A stretch of DNA of 64,000 bases from Massilia sp. R2A-15 (GCF_030704305.1 NZ_CP131935.1:4960001-5024000), one strand, 5' to 3'. Positions 47,401-56,379 are shown, counted from the first letter of the stretch. The notes: generated by a model not told the origin, from the letters alone. Program-made: numbers and translations.

Positions 47401-48524
47401 CAGTCCAGCGTCTTGCGGTAGCTAACCATCGCCACCGTCCCCGCCACGAGCATGAACAGCGCGATCGGCCACAGATGCGGCGCGATCTCCGCCAGCCCAT
47501 TCCCCTTCAACATAATCCCCCGCACGATGCGCAGGAAATGCGTCAGCGGCAGCACCTCCCCGATCATCTGCGCCCATCTCGGCATCCCGCGAAACGGGAA
47601 CATGAACCCCGACAGCAGCATCGACGGCAGGAAAAAGAAGAACGTCAGCTGCATCGCCTGCAGCTGGCTTTTGGCGATCGTGGAAAACGTGAACCCCACC
47701 GCCAGGTTCGCCGCCATGAACAGGATCAGCGCCGCCGACAGCAGCGCGTAGCTGCCGATCATCGGCACGTCAAACAGCAGGCGCGCGGCGACCAGCACCA
47801 CCGTCACCTGCACATAACCGATGCCGATGTACGGCGCGATCTTGCCGATCATGACCTCGATCGGCCGCGCCGGCGTCGCCAGTAAATTCTCCATCGTGCC
47901 GCGCTCGCGTTCGCGCGTCATCGCCAACCCCGTCATCATCACCATCGTCATTGTCAGGATCACGCCGATCAGTCCCGGCACGATGTTGTAGCGCGCCAGT
48001 CCTTCCGGGTTGTAGCGGCGCTGCACCCGGATCTCGTACGGCATGTCGCCCGGCTGCAGATGCGCCAGCGCGCCCTGCGCATCGTGCGCCAGCACCTGCC
48101 GGCCGATGCCCGCCAGCGCGGCCAGCGCGGCGCCGGATGCCGCCGGATCGGTCGCATCGGCGGCGAACAGGATCGCCGGATGCTCGCCACGTTCCAGCTG
48201 GCGCGCGAAGCCTGCCGGAATCTCGAGCACGAACTGCACCTCCCCGGTTTCAAGCAGCCGGTTGGCCTGCGCGCTGCTGCGAGGGCGCTGCGTGATGCGG
48301 AAGTAGCCCGAGTTCTCCAGTCCCGCGGCCAGGCTGCGCGAGAACGCGCTGTCGTCCGCCGCCAGCACCGCCGTCGGCAGCGCCCGCGGATCGGTATTGA
48401 TCGCGTACCCGAACAGCACCAGCTGCATGATCGGCACCCCGACCATCATCGCGAACGTCAGCCGGTCCCGCTTCAGCTGCAGGAATTCCTTGATCAGGAT
48501 GGCCAGCAGGCGCGCCCGGTTCAT
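47400..48524 (-). CDS. ABC-2 type transporter permease
   Basis: Inner-membrane permease of 374 residues. One N-terminal helix (LTFAMMVGVPIMQLVLFGYA) is followed by a large periplasmic domain and about five C-terminal helices (IVPGLIGVILTMTMVMMTGL; SYALLSAALILFMAANLAVG). It contains the family line TRERERGTMENLLATPARP. It probably works with the adjacent ATPase and HlyD protein as an efflux pump. ATG 48524 overlaps the ATPase stop. Confidence 0.9.
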   Translation of the reverse strand: MNRARLLAILIKEFLQLKRDRLTFAMMVGVPIMQLVLFGYAINTDPRALPTAVLAADDSAFSRSLAAGLENSGYFRITQRPRSSAQANRLLETGEVQFVLEIPAGFARQLERGEHPAILFAADATDPAASGAALAALAGIGRQVLAHDAQGALAHLQPGDMPYEIRVQRRYNPEGLARYNIVPGLIGVILTMTMVMMTGLAMTRERERGTMENLLATPARPIEVMIGKIAPYIGIGYVQVTVVLVAARLLFDVPMIGSYALLSAALILFMAANLAVGFTFSTIAKSQLQAMQLTFFFFLPSMLLSGFMFPFRGMPRWAQMIGEVLPLTHFLRIVRGIMLKGNGLAEIAPHLWPIALFMLVAGTVAMVSYRKTLD

Positions 48525-49261
48525 GAGAAGTTGTCCGTCGATGCGGCGATGAGCGCAACGAAAGCGTCTTCCAGCGTCTGCCCGCCGGCCTGCGCAATCA
48601 AGTCGGCCGCGGTTCCCTGCGCCAGCAGCTTGCCGTACGAGATGAACGCCAACTCGTCGCAGCGTTCCGCCTCGTCCATGTAGTGAGTCGACACCAGCAC
48701 CGTCATGCCCTTGCCGGCCAGCGCGTGCAGGTGGTCCCAGAATTCGCGCCGCGCCTTCGGATCGACGCCGGCGGTGGGCTCGTCGAGCAGCAGCAGCTTT
48801 GGATCGTGCAGCAGGCATGCGGCCAGCGCCAGGCGCTGCTTCCAGCCGCCCGACAGCGCACCCGCCAGTTGCTCGCGCCGGCTGGCCAGGCCGAGTTCTT
48901 CGAGCGTCGCCGTCACTTTCGCGGCGCGCCCGGGAATCTCGTACACGCGCGCGACGAACGACAGGTTCTCTTCGATGCTCAGGTCGTCGTAGAGGCCGAA
49001 GCGCTGCGTCATGTAGCCGACCTGGCGCTTGATCTGCTGCGCCTCGCGGCGTACGTCGAAGCCCAGGCAGGTTCCTTCCCCTTCGTCCGGGGTGAGCAGG
49101 CCGCACAGCATGCGGATGGTGGTGGTCTTGCCGCTGCCGTTCGGCCCGAGGAAGCCGTAGATGCGCCCGCGCGCCACGCGCATGTCGATGTGGTCGACCA
49201 CCGTGCGCTCGCCGTACCGCTTGGTCAGCCCGCGCACATCGATGATGGCTTCGCCGTTCAT
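48521..49261 (-). CDS. ABC transporter ATP-binding protein
   Basis: ATPase of 246 residues. Walker A is GPNGSGKTTTIRMLCGLL, the signature is LSGGWKQRLALAACLL, Walker B is LLLLDEPTAGVDP, and the switch His is in VSTHYMDEAERCD. The middle gene of hlyD-ATPase-permease, overlapping both neighbours by 4 bp (ATGA). Confidence 0.93.
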   Translation of the reverse strand: MNGEAIIDVRGLTKRYGERTVVDHIDMRVARGRIYGFLGPNGSGKTTTIRMLCGLLTPDEGEGTCLGFDVRREAQQIKRQVGYMTQRFGLYDDLSIEENLSFVARVYEIPGRAAKVTATLEELGLASRREQLAGALSGGWKQRLALAACLLHDPKLLLLDEPTAGVDPKARREFWDHLHALAGKGMTVLVSTHYMDEAERCDELAFISYGKLLAQGTAADLIAQAGGQTLEDAFVALIAASTDNFS

Positions 49262-50211
49262 GGCGCCCGCGCGCCGAGGCGCACTTCCAGCGGCTGGCCC
49301 GGATGCAGCCGGCGCGCCTGTTGCGCGGCGGGACGCGCCTCGACCAGGAACACCAGGCTGGCGCGGTTCTCCTTGCTGTAGATGACCGGCGAGGTGAATT
49401 CGGCGCTGCGCGCGATGAAGGTGATCGTTGCTGGTATCGGATCGCCGCAGCCGTCGCAGCGCAGCGACACCTGCTGGCCCAACGCGAGCGAGCCGACCAC
49501 CGGCTCGGTCACGAAGAAGCGCGCCTTGATGTTCTCCGGCGGGAGCATGCTGACCACCGGGCTGCCGGCGGGCACCAGCTCGCCCTCGCGGTAGAACACC
49601 TCCGTCACGTCGCCGGCTTGCGGAATACGCCGCACTTTCTGGTCTACCTTCCAGCTGGCTTGCGCAAGCTGTGCTTCGGCTGCCTTCTGGTCCTGCGCTG
49701 CGGCGTCGATCTCGTCGCTGCGCGCGCCCAGCTGCGCCACGCGGAGCTGCGCGCGAAGCTCGTTCACGCGCGCCTGGTCGCGCGCTACCGCGGAACGCGC
49801 CACATCGAGTTGGGCCGGCGCGATGAAGTGCGCGTCGATCAGTTTCTGCTGGCGCGCCAGCGCCGCCGTGGACAGGGCGAGATCTGCCTGCGCCTGCGCC
49901 AGTTGCGCACGCGCCGCCGCCAGTTCGTCGGGCCGCTTGCCTTTGCGGACATCGGCCAGCTGCGACTGCGCGCGCTGCACGCGCGATTGCGCCTCAGCGC
50001 GTTCGGCGCGCTCGGACTCCTGCTCCAGCACGAAGGCCGGCGCGTCGGCCGCCACCTTGTCGCCGGCCTTCACGTACACCTTCGCCAGCGTGCCGGCGAT
50101 CGGCGAGGCGACGCGCACATATTCGCCTTCCGCGTAGCCGGGAATGAAGTCGTCGGCGTGGCGCGCGCAGCCCGCGGCCAGCAGGCAAGCCAGTAACACG
50201 ATCGCTTTCAT
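49258..50211 (-). CDS. HlyD-family efflux adaptor (lipoprotein)
   Basis: Periplasmic adaptor of 317 residues. The signal carries lipobox LAAGC, so it is anchored as a lipoprotein. The biotinyl-lipoyl half-motif is VRVASPIAGTLAKVYVKAGD, a long coiled-coil hairpin follows (RAEAQSRVQRAQSQLADVRK ... VNELRAQLRVAQLG), and a beta-barrel domain ends the chain. With the ATPase and permease it makes a YhiI/YbhG-type tripartite exporter; no outer-membrane factor is nearby. The substrate is unknown. Confidence 0.9.
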   Translation of the reverse strand: MKAIVLLACLLAAGCARHADDFIPGYAEGEYVRVASPIAGTLAKVYVKAGDKVAADAPAFVLEQESERAERAEAQSRVQRAQSQLADVRKGKRPDELAAARAQLAQAQADLALSTAALARQQKLIDAHFIAPAQLDVARSAVARDQARVNELRAQLRVAQLGARSDEIDAAAQDQKAAEAQLAQASWKVDQKVRRIPQAGDVTEVFYREGELVPAGSPVVSMLPPENIKARFFVTEPVVGSLALGQQVSLRCDGCGDPIPATITFIARSAEFTSPVIYSKENRASLVFLVEARPAAQQARRLHPGQPLEVRLGARAP

Positions 50212-50264
50212 GGAGCCTCCGTGCAGCTATTGAGCGGGCGGATCTTCGCGCCGTCGACAAACCC

Positions 50265-50278
50265 GGGGTCAGGTCCGC
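50265..50278. repeat. half copy of the family-1 palindrome
   Basis: GGGGTCAGGTCCGC, followed by CCGGGCGCG instead of the second arm. It lies between the divergent hlyD and LivK-like genes. Confidence 0.55.
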
Positions 50279-50384
50279 CCGGGCGCGTGTATTCATTTTA
50301 AAAATGACACTGTAGCTGTTTTTTTAAGTAGATTCATTGTTGGGCTGTACACTCAGGCATTTCCAGGAAAACAAGGAAGCTGCC

Positions 50385-51521
50385 ATGCGTTGTTCCCCAG
50401 CCCTGATTGCCCTTGCCCTCGTCGCCGCCCAATCGGCCCACGCCCAGCAGGAAGTGAAAATCGGCAGCGCGATGCCGCTGTCTGGCCCAAGCGCCCACCT
50501 CGGCAAGGACACCGAAAACGGCTCGCGCCTGGCGGTCGAGGACCTCAACGCGAAGGGCGCCACGATCGACGGCAAGAAAGTCAAATGGGTGCTGTTGGCG
50601 GAAGATGATGCCGGTGATCCGAAGCAGGGCACGGCCGTCGCGCAGAAGCTGGTCGACGCAGGCGTGGTAGGCGTGGTCGGCCACCTCAATTCAGGCACCA
50701 CAGTGCCGGCGTCGAAGATTTACCACAGCGCCGGCATACCCCAGATAACGCCGTCCGCCACCACGCCGTTGTACACCCATCAGGGTTTCAAGTCGGCGTT
50801 CCGGGTGGTCGCCAACGACTATATGGTGGGCGGCACGCTGGCGCGCTATTCGGTCGGCACGCTGAAGGCCACGCGCATCGCCGTCATCGACGACCGCACC
50901 ACCTTCGGCCAGGGACTCGCCGACGAATTCGTCAAGGGCGTGAAAAACGCGGGCGGCGCGGCGAAGATCGTCAGCCGCCAGTTCACCAACGACAAGGCGA
51001 CCGACTTCAACGCCATCCTGACCCAGATCCGCGCCCAGCGTCCCGAGGTGATTTTCTTTGGCGGGATGGACGCGGTGGCCGGCCCCATGCTCAAGCAGAT
51101 GAAAGCGCTCGGCGTGGATGCCAAGTTCGTGTCCGGCGACGGCGTTTGCTCCGATAAGCTCTCCGTGCTGGCCGGCGACGCTGTCGGCGAGGACAAGGTC
51201 ACCTGCGCCAAGGCGGGCGGCGTGAGCGGCGAACAGGAAGCGGTGCTCGACGCCTTCGCCAGGCGCTTTGCGCAGCGCTTCCAGGCACAACCGGAAAACT
51301 ATTCGCCTTACGCCTACGATGCAGTAATGGCGCTCGCCGCCGCGATGCAGGAGGCCAAATCGTCCGATCCCGCGAAATACCTGCCGGTGCTGGCGAAGAT
51401 CAGGTATCAAGGCGTGACCGGCGCCATCGCCTTCGACCCCAACGGCGACCTGCGCGACGCCGCGCTGACGCTGTACACCTACCGCAACGGCAAGAAGACC
51501 AAGCTAAAGGTAGTGCGCTAG
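50385..51521 (+). CDS. branched-chain amino acid ABC transporter substrate-binding protein (LivK-like)
   Basis: Periplasmic binding protein of 378 residues with a signal ending near QSAHA. The ligand-binding pattern is VKIGSAMPLSGPSAHLGKDT, then VVGVVGHLNSGTTVPASKIY and ENYSPYAYDAVMAL. ATG 50385 is preceded by GGAAG. No liv permease or ATPase genes are adjacent, so it either serves a transporter encoded elsewhere or has another sensing role. The ligand is inferred from family only. Confidence 0.9.
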   Translation: MRCSPALIALALVAAQSAHAQQEVKIGSAMPLSGPSAHLGKDTENGSRLAVEDLNAKGATIDGKKVKWVLLAEDDAGDPKQGTAVAQKLVDAGVVGVVGHLNSGTTVPASKIYHSAGIPQITPSATTPLYTHQGFKSAFRVVANDYMVGGTLARYSVGTLKATRIAVIDDRTTFGQGLADEFVKGVKNAGGAAKIVSRQFTNDKATDFNAILTQIRAQRPEVIFFGGMDAVAGPMLKQMKALGVDAKFVSGDGVCSDKLSVLAGDAVGEDKVTCAKAGGVSGEQEAVLDAFARRFAQRFQAQPENYSPYAYDAVMALAAAMQEAKSSDPAKYLPVLAKIRYQGVTGAIAFDPNGDLRDAALTLYTYRNGKKTKLKVVR

Positions 51522-51529
51522 CCTCGCGT

Positions 51530-51640
51530 GTCGTTTCCGCCACTGGCGAAAACGACTTCCTGCGAAGGCAGGAACCCATGCTAAGCACGCTGCATCGGGA
51601 AAGTGCATTCAGCATGGGCACCTGCCTCCGCAGGTGCGAC
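51530..51640. repeat. family-2 composite inverted repeat, copy 4
   Basis: Begins GTCGTTTCCGCCACTGGCG, then TTCCTGCGAAGGCAGGAA and CACCTGCCTCCGCAGGTGCG-AC. It carries the same extra CCGCCA-type hairpin as copy 1 but at the opposite end. It lies in the 455-bp gene-free stretch 51522-51976. Confidence 0.85.
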
Positions 51641-51663
51641 GGCGTATTCTTCAGGCAAGGACG

Positions 51664-51686
51664 AAAAAAAGCCCGCATGCGCGGGC
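51664..51686 (-). terminator. intrinsic terminator on the minus strand with no annotated gene upstream
   Basis: On the minus strand GCCCGC/GCGGGC with loop GCAT is followed by TTTTTTT. No minus-strand coding frame of good quality lies in front of it, which points to a non-coding transcript. Confidence 0.7.
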
Positions 51687-51786
51687 TCCTTAACTCTATC
51701 TTCTTGTGTGTCATGCGGCAAAGCGCAGATTTCTGTTTCTTGAGGCGGCCACTTGCGTGTCCAGCCGCTGGCAACATTGTGTCAGC
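51664..51786 (-). ncRNA. candidate small RNA of about 120 nt
   Basis: On the minus strand TTGCCG (51817-51822) and TAAATA (51793-51798) are 18 bp apart, the predicted start is near 51786, and a strong intrinsic terminator ends at 51664. Frames in between contain stops or look like antisense of repeats. I could not match it to 6S, tmRNA or another known family. Confidence 0.35.
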
Positions 51787-51938
51787 GGTTGGTATTTAAT
51801 CACCAAAGTTGATTGTCGGCAAAGAGTTTTTCAATCGGGACGAGCCAAAAACAACACCCGCGGCCCGATCTGGCCGTTCGCGGCGGCCGGCAGCCTTCCG
51901 GCTTTTAGCGATTGCGGTCGGGCCGGCCACAAAAGCTT

Positions 51939-51944
51939 TATAAT
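51939..51944 (+). promoter_or_regulatory. possible -10 box for the FmdB-DUF502-aspS operon
   Basis: TATAAT, 33 bp before the fmdB-type ATG. A TTGCGG lies 21 bp upstream. Confidence 0.4.
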
Positions 51945-51976
51945 TCAGGGTTTTGACGATTTTTGCGGAGTTCCAG

Positions 51977-52282
51977 ATGCCGATTTACGCCTACCGCTGC
52001 GATGAATGCGGGTTTGCCAAGGATGTGTTGCAAAAAATCTCCGACCCGGTGCTGACCGTTTGCCCGTCGTGCGCCAAGCCTGCGTTCAAGAAGCAGCTCA
52101 CCGCCGCCGGCTTCCAGCTCAAGGGCACCGGCTGGTACGCGACCGATTTCCGTGGCGGCGGCGCCGGGCCATCGACCGGCACCGCCACCGGCCCGGCAGC
52201 AAGCACAACCCCGGCCGCGCCCGCAGCGAGCGACAGCGCACCGGCCGCGCCAGCCACGCCGACGGCCGACAGCAAGTCCTGA
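51977..52282 (+). CDS. FmdB-family zinc-ribbon protein
   Basis: Protein of 101 residues. The N-terminal zinc ribbon has two CxxC pairs (YRCDECGFAK; VCPSCAKPAFKKQL), and the C-terminal half is a low-complexity Ala/Pro/Thr/Ser tail. GCGGAG lies 6 nt before the ATG. The role is unknown; the gene precedes DUF502 and aspS in many betaproteobacteria. Confidence 0.9.
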   Translation: MPIYAYRCDECGFAKDVLQKISDPVLTVCPSCAKPAFKKQLTAAGFQLKGTGWYATDFRGGGAGPSTGTATGPAASTTPAAPAASDSAPAAPATPTADSKS

Positions 52283-52335
52283 TGTACCGCGGAAGCCGGC
52301 CTGGCCGCCTTCCTTGACCCTGACCCGAGAGATCG

Positions 52336-52962
52336 ATGCGTAAATATTTCATTACCGGATTGCTGATTCTGGTTCCCCTCGCCATCACGGCCTGGGTGCT
52401 GAATCTCGTCATCGGCACGATGGACCAGTCGCTGCTGATCGTGCCCGAACGCTGGCAGCCGCGCACGCTGGTCGGCTTCGACATCCCGGGCCTGGGCACG
52501 ATCCTGACGATCGCCATCGTGTTCCTCACCGGCCTGCTGACCAACAACCTGGTCGGCAACTACGTGGTCAAGCTGTGGGAGCGCCTGCTCAAGCGCATCC
52601 CGGTGGTCAGCTCGCTGTACGGCAGCGTCAAGCAGGTGTCCGACACGCTGTTTTCCTCGTCCGGCAATGCGTTCCGCAAGGCGGTGCTGCTGCCTTACCC
52701 GCACGCCAATTCGTGGACCATCGGCTTCCTGACCGGCGTGCCCGGCGGCGACGTGCGCAACCACCTGGTGGGCGACTACGTCAGCGTCTATGTGCCGACC
52801 ACCCCGAACCCGACCTCCGGCTTCTTCCTGATGATGGAGCGCAGCGCCGTCGTCGAACTCGACATGACGGTCGATGCGGCCCTCAAATACATCGTCTCGA
52901 TGGGCGTCGTCGCCCCCGAGCACCTGCCGGTCAAGACGCCGGCGGCAACCGAACTGAATTAA
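52336..52962 (+). CDS. DUF502 membrane protein
   Basis: Inner-membrane protein of 208 residues with two N-terminal helices ([40 protein letters not shown]) and a soluble C-terminal domain ([40 protein letters not shown]). The function is not known. The gene is in an operon with FmdB and aspS. Confidence 0.9.
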   Translation: MRKYFITGLLILVPLAITAWVLNLVIGTMDQSLLIVPERWQPRTLVGFDIPGLGTILTIAIVFLTGLLTNNLVGNYVVKLWERLLKRIPVVSSLYGSVKQVSDTLFSSSGNAFRKAVLLPYPHANSWTIGFLTGVPGGDVRNHLVGDYVSVYVPTTPNPTSGFFLMMERSAVVELDMTVDAALKYIVSMGVVAPEHLPVKTPAATELN

Positions 52963-52982
52963 CCAACCTGGATCGAAAAAAT

Positions 52983-54791
52983 ATGTCCACCATGCGTACT
53001 CACTATTGCGGCCTCGTCACCGAAGAGCTGCTGGGCCAAACCGTCAGCCTGTGCGGCTGGGTGCATCGCCGCCGCGACCACGGCGGTGTGATCTTCATCG
53101 ACCTGCGCGACCGCGAAGGCCTGGTGCAGATCGTCTGCCATCCGGACAACGCCGCCGTGTTCAAGGCGTCCGAAGCGGTCCGCAACGAGTACTGCCTGCG
53201 CATCACCGGCGTGGTCACCAACCGACTCGAAGGCACGGTCAACGCCAACCTCAAGTCGGGCAAGATCGAAATCACCGCCACCGACGTCGAAGTGCTCAAC
53301 GCCTCCGTCGCGGTGCCGTTCCAGCTCGATGACGACAACCTGTCCGAGACCACCCGCCTGACCCACCGCGTGCTCGACCTGCGCCGTCCGCAGATGCAGA
53401 ACAACCTGCGCCTGCGTTACAAGGTCACGATGGAAGTGCGCAAGTACCTCGACGCGCTCGGCTTCATCGACGTCGAGACCCCGATGCTGACCAAGTCGAC
53501 CCCGGAAGGCGCGCGCGACTACCTGGTGCCGTCGCGCGTCAACGCCGGCAAGTTCTTCGCGCTGCCGCAGTCGCCGCAGCTGTTCAAGCAGCTGCTGATG
53601 GTGGCCAACTTCGACCGCTACTACCAGATCACCAAGTGCTTCCGCGACGAAGACCTGCGCGCCGACCGCCAGCCTGAATTCACCCAGATCGACTGCGAGA
53701 CCTCGTTCCTGTCCGAGCAGGAGATCCGCGACCTGTTCGAAGACATGATCCGCGTCGTCTTCAAGAACACCCTGAACATCGACCTGCCTAACCCGTTCCC
53801 GGTGATGGACTTCGCCACCGCGATGGGCCTGTACGGTTCGGACAAGCCGGACATGCGCGTGAAGATGGAATTCACCGACCTGACCGACGTGATGAAAACC
53901 GTCGACTTCAAGGTCTTCTCGGGCGCCGCCAACATGGTCGGCGGCCGCGTGGTCGGCCTGCGCGTGCCGCAGGGCGGCGCGATGCCGCGTTCGGAAATCG
54001 ACGCCTACACCCAGTTCGTCGCCATCTACGGCGCCAAGGGCCTGGCCTACATCAAGGTCAACGAGAAGGCCAAGGGCCGTGACGGCCTGCAGTCGCCAAT
54101 CGTCAAGAACCTGCACGACGAAGCGCTGGCCCAGATCATCGAGCAGACCGGCGCGCAGGACGGCGACCTGGTGTTCTTCGGCGCCGACAAGGCCAAGGTG
54201 GTCAACGACGCGATCGGCGCGCTGCGCGTGAAGATCGGCCATTCCGAGTTCGGCAAGAAGGCCGGCCTGTTCGAAGACCGCTGGGCGCCGCTGTGGGTGA
54301 TCGACTTCCCGATGTTCGAGCACGACGACGAGACCGGCCGCTGGAACGCCACGCACCACCCGTTCACCGCGCCGAAGGACGGCCACGAAGATATGCTCGA
54401 GACCAATCCGGGCGCCTGCATCTCCAAGGCCTACGACATGGTCCTGAACGGCTGGGAGCTGGGCGGCGGTTCGATCCGTATCCACCGCGAAGAAGTCCAG
54501 AGCAAGGTATTCCGCGCGCTGAAGATCGACGCTGAAGAAGCGCAGCTCAAGTTCGGCTTCCTGCTCGACGCGCTGCAATACGGCGCGCCGCCGCACGGTG
54601 GCCTGGCGTTCGGCCTGGACCGCATCGTCACGATGATGACTGGTTCCGATTCGATCCGCGACGTGATCGCGTTCCCGAAGACCCAGCGCGCGCAGTGCCT
54701 GTTGACCAACGCGCCGTCGGAAGTGGACGAGAAGCAGCTCAAGGAACTGCACATCCGCCTGCGCAACGCCGAGCCGAAAGTGGCACCGTAA
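52983..54791 (+). CDS. aspS: aspartate-tRNA ligase
   Basis: Class II aminoacyl-tRNA synthetase of 602 residues. The anticodon-binding OB fold begins with [20 protein letters not shown], motif 2 lies in [20 protein letters not shown], the bacterial GAD insertion lies in the middle, and motif 3 is [20 protein letters not shown]. Whether it also charges tRNA-Asn depends on GatCAB, which is outside the window. ATG 52983 is chosen; ATG 52992 is in frame. Confidence 0.97.
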   Translation: MSTMRTHYCGLVTEELLGQTVSLCGWVHRRRDHGGVIFIDLRDREGLVQIVCHPDNAAVFKASEAVRNEYCLRITGVVTNRLEGTVNANLKSGKIEITATDVEVLNASVAVPFQLDDDNLSETTRLTHRVLDLRRPQMQNNLRLRYKVTMEVRKYLDALGFIDVETPMLTKSTPEGARDYLVPSRVNAGKFFALPQSPQLFKQLLMVANFDRYYQITKCFRDEDLRADRQPEFTQIDCETSFLSEQEIRDLFEDMIRVVFKNTLNIDLPNPFPVMDFATAMGLYGSDKPDMRVKMEFTDLTDVMKTVDFKVFSGAANMVGGRVVGLRVPQGGAMPRSEIDAYTQFVAIYGAKGLAYIKVNEKAKGRDGLQSPIVKNLHDEALAQIIEQTGAQDGDLVFFGADKAKVVNDAIGALRVKIGHSEFGKKAGLFEDRWAPLWVIDFPMFEHDDETGRWNATHHPFTAPKDGHEDMLETNPGACISKAYDMVLNGWELGGGSIRIHREEVQSKVFRALKIDAEEAQLKFGFLLDALQYGAPPHGGLAFGLDRIVTMMTGSDSIRDVIAFPKTQRAQCLLTNAPSEVDEKQLKELHIRLRNAEPKVAP

Positions 54792-54800
54792 CAAAAAGAC

Positions 54801-54903
54801 TGTCATTCCCGCGGAGGCGGGAATCCATGCTGAGGTTGCGCGGACGCGGCCTTCGCTTCTGGTGCAAAATCAGCATGGGTTCCTGCCTTCGCAGGAAGGA
54901 CGA
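54801..54903. repeat. family-2 composite inverted repeat, copy 5
   Basis: Begins TGTCATTCCCGCGGAGGCGG and ends TTCCTGCCTTCGCAGGAAGG-ACGA. The right end supplies AGGAAGGA, the probable ribosome binding site of nudB. Confidence 0.88.
54893..54900 (+). promoter_or_regulatory. repeat-derived ribosome binding site of nudB
   Basis: AGGAAGGA lies 5 nt before the TTG start of nudB and inside the right arm of family-2 copy 5. Confidence 0.6.
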
Positions 54904-54905
54904 AT

Positions 54906-55376
54906 TTGGCGCTAACTGGTAGCTTCAAATTGCACAAAATCCCCGAATCGGTCCTCGTCGTCATCCACACTTCTGAACTGGAGGTGCTGCTGATCGAACG
55001 CGCCGACAAGCCCGGATACTGGCAGTCGGTCACCGGCTCGCTCGACGCCGTGGACGAACCGCTGCTCGCCACCGCTACCCGCGAACTGTTCGAGGAAACC
55101 GGCATCGTCGCCGACGGCGCCACCATCGTCCTGCAGGACTGGCACCTCTCCAACATCTACGAAATCTACCCGGTCTGGCGCCATCGCTACGCCCCCGGCG
55201 TCACCCACAACACCGAGCACGTATTCAGCGTCTGCGTGCCGCGCGATGTCGCCGTCACCCTCAGCCCGCGCGAACACCTGAACCACGTCTGGCTGCCCTA
55301 CATCGAAGCGGCCGACCGCTGCTTCTCGTCGTCGAACGCCGAAGCGATCCTGCAGCTGCCGCGGCATTTCCCGTGA
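54906..55376 (+). CDS. nudB: dihydroneopterin triphosphate diphosphatase NudB
   Basis: NUDIX hydrolase that removes pyrophosphate from dihydroneopterin triphosphate in folate synthesis, 156 residues. The NUDIX box is in VTGSLDAVDEPLLATATREL followed by FEETGI; the N-terminal line IPESVLVVIHTSELEVLLIE is typical. It starts with TTG at 54906, preceded by AGGAAGGA. The position after aspS is conserved. Confidence 0.9.
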   Translation: MALTGSFKLHKIPESVLVVIHTSELEVLLIERADKPGYWQSVTGSLDAVDEPLLATATRELFEETGIVADGATIVLQDWHLSNIYEIYPVWRHRYAPGVTHNTEHVFSVCVPRDVAVTLSPREHLNHVWLPYIEAADRCFSSSNAEAILQLPRHFP

Positions 55377-55379
55377 CGT

Positions 55380-55467
55380 GTCGTACCTGCGAAGGCAGGT
55401 ACCCATACTGAGCACGCAGCACCAACCCGTCACATTCAGCATGGGTTCCTGCCTGCGCAGGAACGAC
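55380..55467. repeat. family-2 composite inverted repeat, copy 6
   Basis: Begins GTCGTACCTGCGAAGGCAGG and ends TTCCTGCCTGCGCAGGAACG-AC, with CCATACTGA/TTCAGCATGG inside. It lies between nudB and the EEP gene. Confidence 0.88.
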
Positions 55468-55541
55468 AAGCGTTACCCCACCCCGCGCACGATAGGTGTG
55501 CTTGCCAAATGAACATCGGCGGATGCGGTTAGAATGTTCCC

Positions 55542-56354
55542 ATGAAGATTCGTGTCGCCACCTACAACATCCACAAGGGCGTGTCGTCCATCGGCAGCAA
55601 GCCGCGGGTGCTCGCCCTGAAAAAGGCGATCGGCCAGTTCGAGGCCGACGTGGTGTTCCTGCAGGAGGTCCAGGGCCAGCACGACAAGTTTTCCACCAAG
55701 TTCGGCGAGGAGAGCACCGGCCATCGCCACTGGCCGAAGTCGGCCCAGCACGAATTTTTTGCCGGCGATTCGCACCATTCCGCCTACGGCATGAACGCGG
55801 TGTACGACCACGGCCACCACGGCAACGCGCTCCTGAGCTCCTTCCCGATCGGCGACACCCGCAACCACGACGTCTCCGACCACGCCTACGAGCAGCGCGG
55901 CATCCTGCACTGCGTGCTCAAGACCGACAAGGGCCCGGTGCACTGCTACGTGGTCCACCTCGGCCTGTTCGAGTCGGGCCGCGGACGCCAGGCCGAGGCG
56001 CTGATCGATTGCGTCAACGCCTCCGCGCCGAATGGGGAGCCGGTGATCATCGCCGGCGACTTCAACGACTGGCGCAACACGCTGAGCGCCAAGCTGCGCG
56101 ACAAGCTCGGGGTGGTCGAAGTGTTCGACGAACTGGGCACCGGCTCCACCCTGGGCGGCCTGGTGCGCAACCTGGTCGGCGCCAAGCGCAAGGTCACGCC
56201 GGCGCGCACTTTCCCGGCCGCGCTGCCGTGGTTCCGCCTCGACCGCATCTACGTGCGCGGTTTCAAAGTTGACACGGCCGAAGTGTTGCATGGTACTTTG
56301 TGGGCGAAGCTGTCGGACCACGCTCCCATCGTGGCCACCCTCAAGCTGTCCTGA
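55542..56354 (+). CDS. endonuclease/exonuclease/phosphatase family protein (YbhP-like)
   Basis: Metal-dependent phosphodiesterase fold of 270 residues: RVATYNIHKGV, VVFLQEVQGQHDKF with the metal Glu, VVHLGLF, IAGDFNDWR, and LSDHAPIVATLKL with the catalytic His. The adjacent clsB gene mirrors the E. coli ybhP-clsB pair, so a role with anionic phospholipids is likely. Confidence 0.9.
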   Translation: MKIRVATYNIHKGVSSIGSKPRVLALKKAIGQFEADVVFLQEVQGQHDKFSTKFGEESTGHRHWPKSAQHEFFAGDSHHSAYGMNAVYDHGHHGNALLSSFPIGDTRNHDVSDHAYEQRGILHCVLKTDKGPVHCYVVHLGLFESGRGRQAEALIDCVNASAPNGEPVIIAGDFNDWRNTLSAKLRDKLGVVEVFDELGTGSTLGGLVRNLVGAKRKVTPARTFPAALPWFRLDRIYVRGFKVDTAEVLHGTLWAKLSDHAPIVATLKLS

Positions 56355-56379
56355 GGCTCGCGCAACCACTTAATCGCCT

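Noticed and set aside
47400..49106. A 568-codon reading of the ABC permease extended upstream
   Set aside because: The extension runs through the ATPase gene in another frame. ATG 48524 overlaps the ATPase stop (ATGA) and starts the normal permease sequence.
51664..51786. 6S RNA or tmRNA
   Set aside because: I could not see the central bubble with closing stems of 6S RNA, nor the tRNA-like ends and tag of tmRNA. It was kept only as an unnamed candidate.
39289..55467. Repeats considered as a CRISPR array
   Set aside because: The copies are kilobases apart, each has internal dyad symmetry, and there are no regular spacers or cas genes.
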